A stretch of DNA of 64,000 nucleotides from Mesostigma viride (lineage: Eukaryota > Streptophyta > Mesostigmatophyceae > Mesostigmatales > Mesostigmataceae): contig RPFO01000167.1 of the NCBI GenBank assembly GCA_009746045.1, forward strand, positions 1,239,574 to 1,303,573, written 5' to 3'. Below, one piece after another: positions 42,920-51,129 of this stretch (its first letter is position 1; each line of letters opens with the position of its first letter). Position numbers and translations under genes: made by a program. Below the pieces are notes generated by a model, which made no database searches, was not told the origin of the DNA, and saw only the letters and a list, made by a program, of their open reading frames with translations.

Positions 42920-43869
42920 GCTGGTGCATGGTTATAGGGCATTGGAGAGCAGATTGTGTGGTAGTGTCAGCATTGTGACTGGCATAATACCTGTATTTTA
43001 GTCTGTACTAAGGCTCATGGACCATGGTACACTCACTCTGATTTTAATCAGGATACAGCCAGGTTTTGGCTGGGGTTCATGCTGTTGACTACACAAGGTT
43101 GACAGGTCCATTACAGACCATGTATTCTATTTTAAAAGAAATGTATATTTGTACATACTTCTCACAATGGTCTGGGAACCTTTATTCTGGGGTTTATAGG
43201 GCGGGGTTCGATTCCCTGGTATTATGTTTCTACAAGCTGGCCTGTTCAGGTGTTTGCCTGTTCAGACTTCCCTAGTTCCCCAGGGCAGGATTTAATTGTT
43301 GCCTATGTGTTTCATTTTGTCATTTGTTTGCTGTGGCAGTTTACCATCTGGCAAGTAGACGGGCGCCGTAAGACGGGCGCCAATAGACCCCTGTTGAGAG
43401 AATGACAGGCAAACTATTGTAATACGCCTTACTTTGTCAAGTGGTATTTTAATTGTCATGGATTTATTGTACTTATATTGAATATGTACTGGGTTTTATG
43501 GGATTAGTATCTGGGATTAATGTAACTCACCGCCAGAAGGTCATTGTACTGGAGGCTCTACCGAGGTGATGGGATTAATTCCTGGAGAAGACCTCATAGA
43601 ATTAACCTGTATGTATTTAATTTTGTGTGCTTCTAATATCTGGTGGTACTCTGTAATGCCACTTCCATAGGTTTTTATCCATTTCTCATGGAATGGTTTT
43701 CCCTGTGGCAGATCTGTTTCTTTTCCAGTTCCTTAAAAGAAAGGGCTGGGGGAATGGCATTGGCCATTAAAGACATCTGTTCAAGCTTCAAGCTGGAGTG
43801 AAGGACATTTCAAGCTACTTCAAGGGTCCCTGGCAGGGGATGTGATCCCTAAAGAAAAGAAGGGATTGG
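42920..43869 (+). other. 3' non-coding region of the copia-type element
   Basis: 950 bases with no credible ORF. It includes a short GACGGGCGCC direct repeat near 43360-43382 and the purine tract AAAGAAAAGAAGGGA at 43851-43865 used for plus-strand priming. Confidence 0.7.
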
Positions 43870-44486
43870 AGTTAACGTAAAGGATTTACGTTAGATGGAT
43901 AGAGATTGTTACGCTCTTTCCAACGGCACCTTGAACGCCTCATTTGGTTAAGGAACGTAAAAGTTATGACGTTTCCTAGGCTGTGCCGACAGTACCCGGC
44001 GCGCCACTGTGGGCGCGTACGGACACAGGATGTACAAGTGTCACTTTGATAGTCCGCAGGACGTTGACAGGACTTGTACAGGACTTGATGGTCAATTGAT
44101 AGGTAGGCGTGCTGTAGCGCGCCAGGACCTATGAGACAATTGATGCTGACTAGTGTACGGATAGGTCCACAGGACTAGCCGTATGGACAATTGATAGATC
44201 TGCGCGCCAAAGGCGTGCCAGAGTCTGTGTAATCAATTGATTGACAGTTCAGCTGTGACAGAGCAGCTGAATACTTGGACGCGTCCCTAGCAAGCTATAT
44301 GAGTGACTTGGTCACACCGGGACGCTAGTTCTTGCGTGCACGTTCTCTTGGCACTGCGACCCTGTCGTCTGTGCTGCGTGCAGTCTTGGAAGTGACGTGA
44401 CTTACGTCTGTGTTTCCTTGTTATTAATAAAGGCAACTTCCTGCAAGAACCATGGCGGAATTCGTGGCATTCTCACCCTCACAACT
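43870..44486 (+). repeat. copia-type 3' LTR
   Basis: 617 bases. Relative to the 5' LTR: GTTAGATGG for GTTAGGTGG, GACAGAGC for GACAGTGC, TCTCACC for TCTTACC, and one extra T in TTTCCTTG. Ends as in the 5' copy. Confidence 0.95.
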
Positions 44487-45368
44487 GCTACCGACCCGGA
44501 TAAAACTAAGTCAATTCAGGAATGGCCTACTCCTACCGACGTTAAAGGTGTACGTAGTTTCCTAGGAATTGCTTCTTACTATAGGCGTTTTATCCCGCGT
44601 TTCGCAACTATAGCAGCCCCTATTAATCATTTATTAAAGAAGGATATCCCCTTTGTTTGGAGTAGTGAATGTCAGTCGGCTTTTCAGTGCCTAAAATCCC
44701 TACTCCTTTCCCCTCCTGTACTCATCCTACCGGATACTACTAAACCCTTTGTTGTGGCTACAGATGCTAGTAAAGTAGCTATAGGTGGTGTCCTTCTCCA
44801 GGATCAGGGTCAGGGCTTACAGCCAATTGAGTATATCTCTAGGACAATGCTCCCTGCGGAGCGTAACTATCCTGTACACCAGCAGGAACTCTTAGCTGTG
44901 GTGTATTGTTGCCACGCTTGGCAGCACTTCCTTAAAGGTGCCCAATTTGATGTCTGCCTGAATGAACCCTGTGAGCTAGATCCTTATAGGTTAGTTATCC
45001 AAACGGATCATCGTCCCCTTACCCATCTTCTCTCCCAACCCAACCTTACCCCTCGGCAAGCGCGCTGGATGGAATTTTTAGCACAGTTTTCCCCTTTTAA
45101 ACTTCAGTATGTCAAGGGTGTAGATAACATAGTACCAGATGCACTCTCTCGTCGTGCAGACTATTCCTTCTTCGAGGACCTGGATGTTCTCAATACTACT
45201 CTAGTTCCTACTACTATGGGTGTAACCCCTTATGGTGAACTACCTGATGATGAATCCTATGCCTACCTCTTTCATACATCTGTTCGCATGCCTGATCTCC
45301 TTTCTCACGTAGGACTCTCTCTCCCGTGTGAGGCCCTTCCCGTGGCCTCGGGGGGAGGGGAAAAATAA
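44487..45368 (+). CDS. pol: chromovirus RNase H, resumed after the insertion
   Basis: Starting with the second copy of the target duplication, the peptide ATDPDKTKSIQEWPTPTDV picks up exactly where the RT part was cut. The RT thumb/connection motif VRSFLGIASYYRRFIPRF follows, then the RNase H residues VATDASKVAIGGVLLQ, QELLAVVYCCHAW and IQTDHRPLTHLL, and the ending VDNIVPDALSRRADY. It stops at a TAA just after a G/A-rich run (45347-45365), where coding moves by +1 into integrase. Confidence 0.88.
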   Translation, partial: ATDPDKTKSIQEWPTPTDVKGVRSFLGIASYYRRFIPRFATIAAPINHLLKKDIPFVWSSECQSAFQCLKSLLLSPPVLILPDTTKPFVVATDASKVAIGGVLLQDQGQGLQPIEYISRTMLPAERNYPVHQQELLAVVYCCHAWQHFLKGAQFDVCLNEPCELDPYRLVIQTDHRPLTHLLSQPNLTPRQARWMEFLAQFSPFKLQYVKGVDNIVPDALSRRADYSFFEDLDVLNTTLVPTTMGVTPYGELPDDESYAYLFHTSVRMPDLLSHVGLSLPCEALPVASGGGEK

Positions 45369-47031
45369 AATTTCTATACCGCTTAGCCATATAGCGACTA
45401 GGTCAGGAAAGTCTTATGAAAACGTAGTCCCTCTAGGACCTCCCCTTCTCTTTGGCAAGGCGGTAGGAGATCTCTTTAAACCTGTTCTGGATACTTCTGT
45501 AGCGATGCCTACCTCTGATCTTGAACGCCTTATTAGTAGATTTACGGCCACTGAGCCGGAAGCATTAGCTGCCATTGCTGCACATCCCCAACAATTAGGC
45601 AAGCACCCTTGTAAATTTGTAGGTGGGTTTTTATATGTGCAGATAGCAGATTCTCCCCCTCAATGGCGCCTGTATGTCCCTCCTATCTGTCGCTCCTCCT
45701 TGCTCTTTGAGTTGCATGACTTAGCTGCTCATCAGGGTGGTAAACGGGTACGGGACCTAGTAGCCCGCTCTTATTACTGGCCTTCCCTTTATAAGGATGT
45801 AGATGAGTATGTTAGAACTTGTCAATCTTGCCAGGAAATGAAACCCAATAATGTAGGACAGATAGCAGAACCTAGGACCTTGCCTGACCCCATCATGCCT
45901 TGGGATTCTATCATGATGGATTTTGTAGGACCTTTTAGAAAGAATGATAGGGGCAATGCCCAAATCCTTGTGTTCATAGATCGTTTTACTCGTATGTGCC
46001 ATCTTGTGCCGTGTCCTTTAGAACTCACCGCACGTGATTGCGCACGCCTATACCTCAATAATGTATATAGATATCATGGATTGAGTAGGCAGTTTATTAG
46101 TGATAAGGATAAATTATTTACCTCAGATTTTTGGCAGCAGTTTTTCGCTGCCATCGGTACCAAGGTTACCTACGGTACTGCCTACCACTCCTCCTCCTCT
46201 CATTTAGTAGAGCGTCTTAATAGAGTAGTAGAAGAAGCGCTTAGGCACTATGTTAATGGCTCGGGTAGTGATTGGGAGGATTATTTATGTTTGGTAGAGT
46301 TCTCCCTCAACAATTGTCCCCAAGCTGCGCATGGATATACGCCCTTCTTCTTAGATACTGGTAGACAGCCCCTTACCCCTACCTCTCTCTTAGCTAGTCC
46401 TCTACGGGACAAGGATGATGTGTCCCGAGATACTGTAGAAGGTGTACAGTCCTTACTAGATAGAATGAAAACTGCTCATGACCACGCGATCTCAGGGTAC
46501 CAAAAAGCTCAGGCTAAGTACCTTGCTAGGTTGCGTGCCTCCTTAGATAGACGAGCACCTGAGATAGAAATAGGAGATCTAGTATTAGTAGAAGGCCCCC
46601 GTGTTGGCCGTTTTGCTCATAAGTTTGAAGCAGAACTGAAGGTCAAACTTAGGCCCGCCTTCTTAGGACCCTTCCATGTGTTGTCTAGGGTAGGAAATTT
46701 CTTATATAAAGTCGATATCCCTACCTCCTGGCAAACGCATTCAAACACCTTCCATAGGAGCCAGCTTAAACTGTACCATCCTAGTACGTTCGCTGGCAGG
46801 GAGTTAGCGCCTGCCCCTTTAGAGCATAACCCTGACACTGGGGAAGTAGAAGACGAAGTAGAAAGCATCGTGGCCCATAGAGATATCAAAAAGGGCCGCG
46901 GTACCCAGCGTCAGTATAAAGTGAAGTGGATGTATGCTCGTAGTGAAGTAGATAAGGTTTGGTATACGGAGAGTGAGCTAGATGGGTGTAGTCGCCTGCT
47001 GCAGGAATATAAAACCCTGCACAAGCTCTAG
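45340..47031 (+). CDS. pol: chromovirus integrase with C-terminal chromodomain
   Basis: Coding resumes as GKNKISIPLSHIATRSGKS. The HHCC zinc finger reads ELHDLAAHQG...CQSCQ. The catalytic triad is MMDFVGP, ISDKDKLF and HLVERLNR. A GPFHVLSRVG...YKVDIP module follows. The last 60 residues (VESIVAHRDI, QYKVKWMY, VWYTESELDG) form a chromodomain, with aromatic residues at two of the three cage positions. The chromodomain defines chromoviruses and in relatives directs insertion to marked chromatin. The stop is TAG at 47029. Confidence 0.92.
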   Translation, partial: PWPRGEGKNKISIPLSHIATRSGKSYENVVPLGPPLLFGKAVGDLFKPVLDTSVAMPTSDLERLISRFTATEPEALAAIAAHPQQLGKHPCKFVGGFLYVQIADSPPQWRLYVPPICRSSLLFELHDLAAHQGGKRVRDLVARSYYWPSLYKDVDEYVRTCQSCQEMKPNNVGQIAEPRTLPDPIMPWDSIMMDFVGPFRKNDRGNAQILVFIDRFTRMCHLVPCPLELTARDCARLYLNNVYRYHGLSRQFISDKDKLFTSDFWQQFFAAIGTKVTYGTAYHSSSSHLVERLNRVVEEALRHYVNGSGSDWEDYLCLVEFSLNNCPQAAHGYTPFFLDTGRQPLTPTSLLASPLRDKDDVSRDTVEGVQSLLDRMKTAHDHAISGYQKAQAKYLARLRASLDRRAPEIEIGDLVLVEGPRVGRFAHKFEAELKVKLRPAFLGPFHVLSRVGNFLYKVDIPTSWQTHSNTFHRSQLKLYHPSTFAGRELAPAPLEHNPDTGEVEDEVESIVAHRDIKKGRGTQRQYKVKWMYARSEVDKVWYTESELDGCSRLLQEYKTLHKL

Positions 47032-47084
47032 TTGTAGGCCTTCTCCTCTCTTATGTTATGTCTGCTGTCGACGGGTGGTTGGTT

Positions 47085-47102
47085 GTCCCCTCCCCTCCGC
47101 AG
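47085..47102 (+). promoter_or_regulatory. predicted 3' splice site before accessory ORF A
   Basis: A pyrimidine tract, GTCCCCTCCCCTCCGCAG, ends six bases before the ATG of ORF A. It would pair with the leader donor at 32794 to make a subgenomic mRNA. It is among the best acceptor-like sites seen inside the element. Confidence 0.55.
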
Positions 47103-47107
47103 CCGTC

Positions 47108-48628
47108 ATGTCAGAGCCTACCCCTCCGGCTGAGAGCCCGCTGCCGTCCCTGCCCCTACCGGACCCTGAGCTGTACTTCGAGGCCCTTCCGGGTCGTTGG
47201 GTTTCACGGTCTAGTTTCCCGGGTGGCGTCGTGCATCCGGCCCTCCAGGCCCAGCATGCGGGCATAGTCCGGGCGGCTCTCTTCGGGGTCACGTGGTACG
47301 GTCCTTCCCCTGCTGAACCGCATCAGCTTGTTTTGCACGGATTTGACGATGCCGGCCACTGTTTGCTAGAATGTGGCTCCAGCTGTCCAGCCCTGGGACA
47401 GATAGCTGCGATTCTCCAGTGCCCCAGGGTGTTTTCCTACCTTTCTACCCCTGTGGGCCGCTCCTGCCTACGGGATGTGTTCCCCTGGCTTCCTGCCGAG
47501 GGTGATGCGGAGCTGGATGAGAACCCCTGCGACCTGTTACGGGCCGTAGAGTTTATGGAGATAGCAGATCAGAACGCGGGTGTAGGATTTGGCGACCCTA
47601 CCCCTACGGACGCGCCGGTAGAGGCGCAGTATTCCCCTGAGTATTCGGCCTCCCCTGCGGCGTCCTCCTCTTCAGTGTCGGCGCCTTCCCCTGTCCCGTC
47701 TTCACCGAGGTCGGTCCTGTGCGCATCGGTGGAGCCTACCCCTTCGGGCTCTGGTCGTGAGCCTGATCCTCTTGCGGCGACAGTTTCTGCGATGCAGGCG
47801 CAGATCCAGTCCCTGACGGCGGCCTTCGGGGCCTTCATGGCGGCCCAGGCGCACGCGCCAGCCACGCCAGGTGGGGTGTCTGTGGCAGCTGTGCCCCCTT
47901 CCCCTTCGGTCGCCTCGGCGTCTACGGTTCCCTCTGGTGCTGCAGCTCCTACGCCTTCGGCTACCGCTGCGCCTGCTACTGACGTACCTGCGCCTCGGCG
48001 CGAGTCCGCCGTCCCAGTGGCAGCGCCCGCCGCCGCCGCGTCCGAGCCGCCCACCACGTCAGCGCCGCCCTCGCGGGGTTTCTTCAGCGACCCGGGCGGT
48101 CTTCCCAGGCTTTGGGAGGGCGGTCCCCCGCAGAGGATCCCGGTGCCTGACTGGAGCTTGGACGGTAACCAGTCGTATGCCGGATTGCCTGTCCCCACGG
48201 GTCCTATTTTCAACATGTGGCCTGGTGGTGCGCCACCCCCAGAGACCGGCGCGCCAGTTGCGGAGGCGGGTCCGTCGCGACCCCCTGCGGCCTCGGGTCC
48301 GACGCGGCCCCCTGTTGTACCGGCACCTTCTGCACCTGCGCCGGTTCCTACCCCTTCGTCGGCCCCTGCCCCTTCGGCCCCGCGGTCTTTGGCTGCGGTT
48401 GTTCGGTCCAGTGGCTCTGACCCGCGCGCCACCCGCGCTGCCGATTCCCTTCGGGAGTTGTCAGAGGGCGATCGGGATCGGGCCCCTTCTGTGGTGCATG
48501 CGACCCCGGAGTCGCGCGACGCGCCTGTCTTCGGGTATGGTATGTCTGCGCTCGCTTGCCGCCAGTGTGACCTGCCGCGCGCCTCCCATCCCGTTTCGTT
48601 TAAGTGGCCAGCCGGAGCGGCTGCTTAG
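47108..48628 (+). CDS. accessory ORF A, unknown function
   Basis: 506 residues from MSEPTPPAESPLPSLPLPDP. The first 170 or so residues look folded, with YFEALPGRWV, VRAALFGVTWYG, LECGSSCPALGQIAAIL and FPWLPAEGD. A helical stretch AATVSAMQAQIQSLTAAFGA could oligomerise. Next come about 170 residues rich in Ala, Pro and Ser. The C-terminus has CRQCDLPRASH, a possible zinc-binding CxxC...H. It has no signal peptide and no membrane helix, so it does not look like Env. Codons end mostly in G or C, unlike gag and pol, which suggests separate origin. The overall layout (folded head, coiled coil, disordered linker, zinc-type tail) faintly recalls a second Gag. Confidence 0.7.
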   Translation: MSEPTPPAESPLPSLPLPDPELYFEALPGRWVSRSSFPGGVVHPALQAQHAGIVRAALFGVTWYGPSPAEPHQLVLHGFDDAGHCLLECGSSCPALGQIAAILQCPRVFSYLSTPVGRSCLRDVFPWLPAEGDAELDENPCDLLRAVEFMEIADQNAGVGFGDPTPTDAPVEAQYSPEYSASPAASSSSVSAPSPVPSSPRSVLCASVEPTPSGSGREPDPLAATVSAMQAQIQSLTAAFGAFMAAQAHAPATPGGVSVAAVPPSPSVASASTVPSGAAAPTPSATAAPATDVPAPRRESAVPVAAPAAAASEPPTTSAPPSRGFFSDPGGLPRLWEGGPPQRIPVPDWSLDGNQSYAGLPVPTGPIFNMWPGGAPPPETGAPVAEAGPSRPPAASGPTRPPVVPAPSAPAPVPTPSSAPAPSAPRSLAAVVRSSGSDPRATRAADSLRELSEGDRDRAPSVVHATPESRDAPVFGYGMSALACRQCDLPRASHPVSFKWPAGAAA

Positions 48629-48705
48629 GTTTTAGCGGGCAAGTGTTCGAAGCGCGTCATTGGTGAATTACTCGGGAACTTGGGTTTCCCCGCGAAACTC
48701 CAACC

Positions 48706-49015
48706 GCACGTTCAGATTTCCAAATCTCAAGTAAAGTTCGGCGCAACTTTCTGAACGGGGGCAGTTGACGAGCAGCATTCCTCCGGACGAATGAATTGCG
48801 TTCCATACTTGCGCAAAATTTTGAAAGGTAGCTTGCGTGCAGCCCTACTAAAATTTGCGCGCACGTTCAGATTTCCAAATCTCAAGTAAATTTCGGCGGA
48901 GCATTCTGAACGGGGGTAGTTGGCGGGCAGCGTTCCTCCAGACGAATGAAATGCGTTCCATACTAGCGCAAAATTTTGAAAGGTAGCTTGCGTGCAGCCC
49001 TACTAAAATTTGCGC
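48706..49015 (+). repeat. two-copy 155-bp tandem repeat between ORFs A and B
   Basis: Copies at 48706-48860 and 48861-49015 differ at a handful of bases. Each has GCACGTTCAGATTTCCAAAT and GCAAAATTTTGAAAGGTAGC. It lies wholly in the non-coding gap between the accessory ORFs. Confidence 0.95.
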
Positions 49016-49018
49016 AAA

Positions 49019-49205
49019 GTGTGGGACTGAAAATTCGTAACGAAAACTTTTTGGTAGTTGCCGTCACTTCCTCTTGTGCAAACGTGTGGGAGTGAAAATT
49101 CGTAACGGAAACTTTTTGGTAGTTGCCGTCACTTCATTTTGAGCGAGTGTTGGGCTGAAAATTCGTAACGGAAACTTTTTGGTAGTTGGCGTCACTTCCT
49201 TTGGT
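49019..49205 (+). repeat. three-copy 64-bp tandem repeat
   Basis: The core CTGAAAATTCGTAACGGAAA followed by CTTTTTGGTAGTTG recurs three times with a period near 64 bases; a partial CTGAAATTCG follows. Together with the 155-bp repeat it makes a compact block that may control ORF B expression (promoter, splice or reinitiation signal). Confidence 0.93.
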
Positions 49206-49368
49206 TCGACTGAAAATTCGCTGAAATTCGCTGAATTCGTACCGTAGCCTAATTTTTAGTACCTCGAAGTGACGGGGCACCTAAAAATTTGCCCACAAGT
49301 ACACTTGGCAGCGCGCTCACTGGGAAAAATTGTACAGCCGCTCCGGCGGGCCACTTGAACGAATTGTA

Positions 49369-50181
49369 ATGGCCGAGCTGGCCATTTCGCCCATGTCCTA
49401 CGGGTTCTCCCAGGTGTGTCGGGCGCCGCGGGACCGTAACCTACCAGTAGAGACTGATCGGCCTCCTTTCGACATGGTTATTTTGGCTGATCCGGTGTTC
49501 CAGGGTGAGATCCTGGTTCGGCGCGTCCTGTACCGCTGGGCGCGGCGCCACAATGACTTGGACACCTACGGCGGGTTCCAGTGGGCCTACCCTCCGCCTC
49601 TGGGCATTATGGCCTCAGATGCTCTTACGGTAGATTTTCCTGCGGTGCCGGGTGCCACGTACAGCACCGTCCTTCAGCCCATCCTAGAGTGGGATGCCCG
49701 TCGTCCAGCGCCCATCCCGGGCCAGGGTTTGGACTCTCGGGGTCATCCTCCTCCCCGGGCTAGCGACTACCTTGAGACGTTCGGGTCGCGACAGTGTGCC
49801 CGCCGGTGGCGTTCCCGCGAGATTCGGCACATCCGGTTGTGGCCGTCCAACGTGGAGCCCCTGGTAGATCTGTTTTTCCCGACGGGTATGCGCCCTCGGA
49901 TCCGGTATCATCGCCTGCTCCTTCGGGCTCTCTGCCTGATCGCGGTAGAGCCTTTCCTACGCCTCTTTGCCTGCGGTTTCCTGGACTGGGCCCGGGGCCA
50001 GGTCGTTCTTACACAGCATAGGTACTACTGGGCCTTCCTGGGACTTTTCCCTGACGGCGTGTGGGCCGATGTTTTCCTCACTGTAGATAGGCACGACAAT
50101 GCTGAGGATGTGTCTCACTACCAGGCTTACCTGGATGTCCTGCTGGCCTCCCGTGGTACCTACCAGACGGATGGCCATTAG
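49369..50181 (+). CDS. accessory ORF B, unknown function
   Basis: 270 residues from MAELAISPMSYGFSQVCRAP. It is globular in composition, rich in Arg and Trp (LVRRVLYRWARRHND, CARRWRSREIRHIRLWPSN), with a hydrophobic stretch RALCLIAVEPFLRLFACGFL near residue 190 that could be buried or membrane-associated. It ends RGTYQTDGH. There is no signal peptide. GC-rich codon use matches ORF A. No domain is recognised. Acceptor-like sites upstream (TAATTTTTAG near 49258, TTGTACAG near 49337) are weaker than that of ORF A. Confidence 0.68.
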   Translation: MAELAISPMSYGFSQVCRAPRDRNLPVETDRPPFDMVILADPVFQGEILVRRVLYRWARRHNDLDTYGGFQWAYPPPLGIMASDALTVDFPAVPGATYSTVLQPILEWDARRPAPIPGQGLDSRGHPPPRASDYLETFGSRQCARRWRSREIRHIRLWPSNVEPLVDLFFPTGMRPRIRYHRLLLRALCLIAVEPFLRLFACGFLDWARGQVVLTQHRYYWAFLGLFPDGVWADVFLTVDRHDNAEDVSHYQAYLDVLLASRGTYQTDGH

Positions 50182-50551
50182 ATAGAGGGCCTTAGGCCCG
50201 ACCTGAGGGTGTTGTCCCTCCGGTATGTAGAGTCGCCCTCATGTTCTGGCCAGTTGACTGGTCGTTCTTGGTCCTTGGTGCTGATGGGTTTACTCTGTGT
50301 GTCCTGCCCAGTGCCGTTCCCCCCCGGCAAGGACTTTGTTCCAGGCAGTTAGGGGAACCTACCACCAGGCTTGGTGCTGGCTAACCCTACACCTCCAGGC
50401 GTGGTGGTGGAGACCGTGTGAACTATTGGTGCCTTGTATCTTGGATGGCCTGCTGACTGTGTTAGTGTGTGCTGGGTGCATTAGGTTTCCTACCCCTTGT
50501 TTTCCTCCCTGTGCGTAGGGAGAGGGCTCCCTACCTTTGTGGGGGGGGAGG
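50182..50551 (+). other. chromovirus 3' non-coding region and polypurine tract
   Basis: No ORF is supported. It ends in GGGGGGGGAGG at 50541-50551 directly against the LTR, as required for plus-strand priming. Confidence 0.85.
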
Positions 50552-51124
50552 TGTTACGTCGCGTAACAATTCGTTGTAGTTACGGACGTAAATTAGGTCT
50601 TTTGCCTCGGTTGTCCCTAGGTTTACGTTTAGGCTCCTACCGGGACATTATTGTCCGCGTAACAGTACTGTGGTACATTGGGTGCCGTTGGGCGCCGCGC
50701 CGCGTACTTTACTAGTGGTCCTTATCCTGTGGTAGAATGTAGTGGACCAGCGTGCATCAGTAGATGTAGTGGACCAGCGTGCATCTGTAGGCGAGGGCCA
50801 TGTCGGCCCGAGCGTGTTGGACCGTTGGTGACCATTTATGCGCGTTCTACCCCTTGTGTGTGCACTCGGCGTGTGTTAAATGAATTAACACATATAGGCT
50901 TGGGTCACGGCAGTGTAGTTGTGTTTCCTTCCTCTATTCCTGGAGTAAACGGGTTTTGATAAATGGTTGTATGGCGTATTATAGTAACACTTACGTTAAT
51001 GCATTGAGATCAGCTCCGTCACGTTCGTCTTTCGCCAGAGGGTTGAGTAGAGGAGGCCTGACCAGTTTAGGTAGTATCAGGCCCATTAGAGGTAGAGGCG
51101 GAGGTAGATATCCGCGGCGTAACA
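50552..51124 (+). repeat. chromovirus 3' LTR
   Basis: 573 bases, two differences from the 5' copy, followed by GCATT. It contains the same 27-base direct repeat, at 50737-50790. Confidence 0.96.
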
Positions 51125-51129
51125 GCATT

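Larger units (their letters stand above)
36648..44486 (+). mobile_element. copia-type LTR retrotransposon nested in chromovirus pol
   Basis: LTRs of 616 and 617 bases enclose gag, integrase, reverse transcriptase and RNase H in the Ty1/copia order. The flanking duplication is GCTAC (36643-36647 and 44487-44491), and removing the insert plus one copy restores the chromovirus reading frame, which fixes both ends exactly. The LTRs begin AGTTAACG and end ACAACT, not TG...CA. They differ by three substitutions and one indel. A purine-rich tract at 43851-43865 precedes the 3' LTR by four bases. Confidence 0.93.
31702..51124 (+). mobile_element. Ty3/gypsy chromovirus with extra ORFs
   Basis: The element is bounded by 573-base LTRs starting TGTTACG and ending CGTAACA. 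It is flanked by a perfect 5-bp duplication GCATT at 31697-31701 and 51125-51129. The order is a small hybrid-binding-domain ORF, gag, protease, reverse transcriptase, RNase H, integrase and chromodomain, then two extra ORFs before the polypurine tract. Without the 7.8-kb copia insertion it is about 11.6 kb, roughly twice a compact chromovirus. Frame breaks at homopolymers and the insertion make this copy inactive as it stands. Confidence 0.93.

Noticed and set aside
49369-50181. Retroviral-type envelope gene
   Set aside because: There is no signal peptide, no clear C-terminal membrane anchor and no furin-like site; only its position recalls env.
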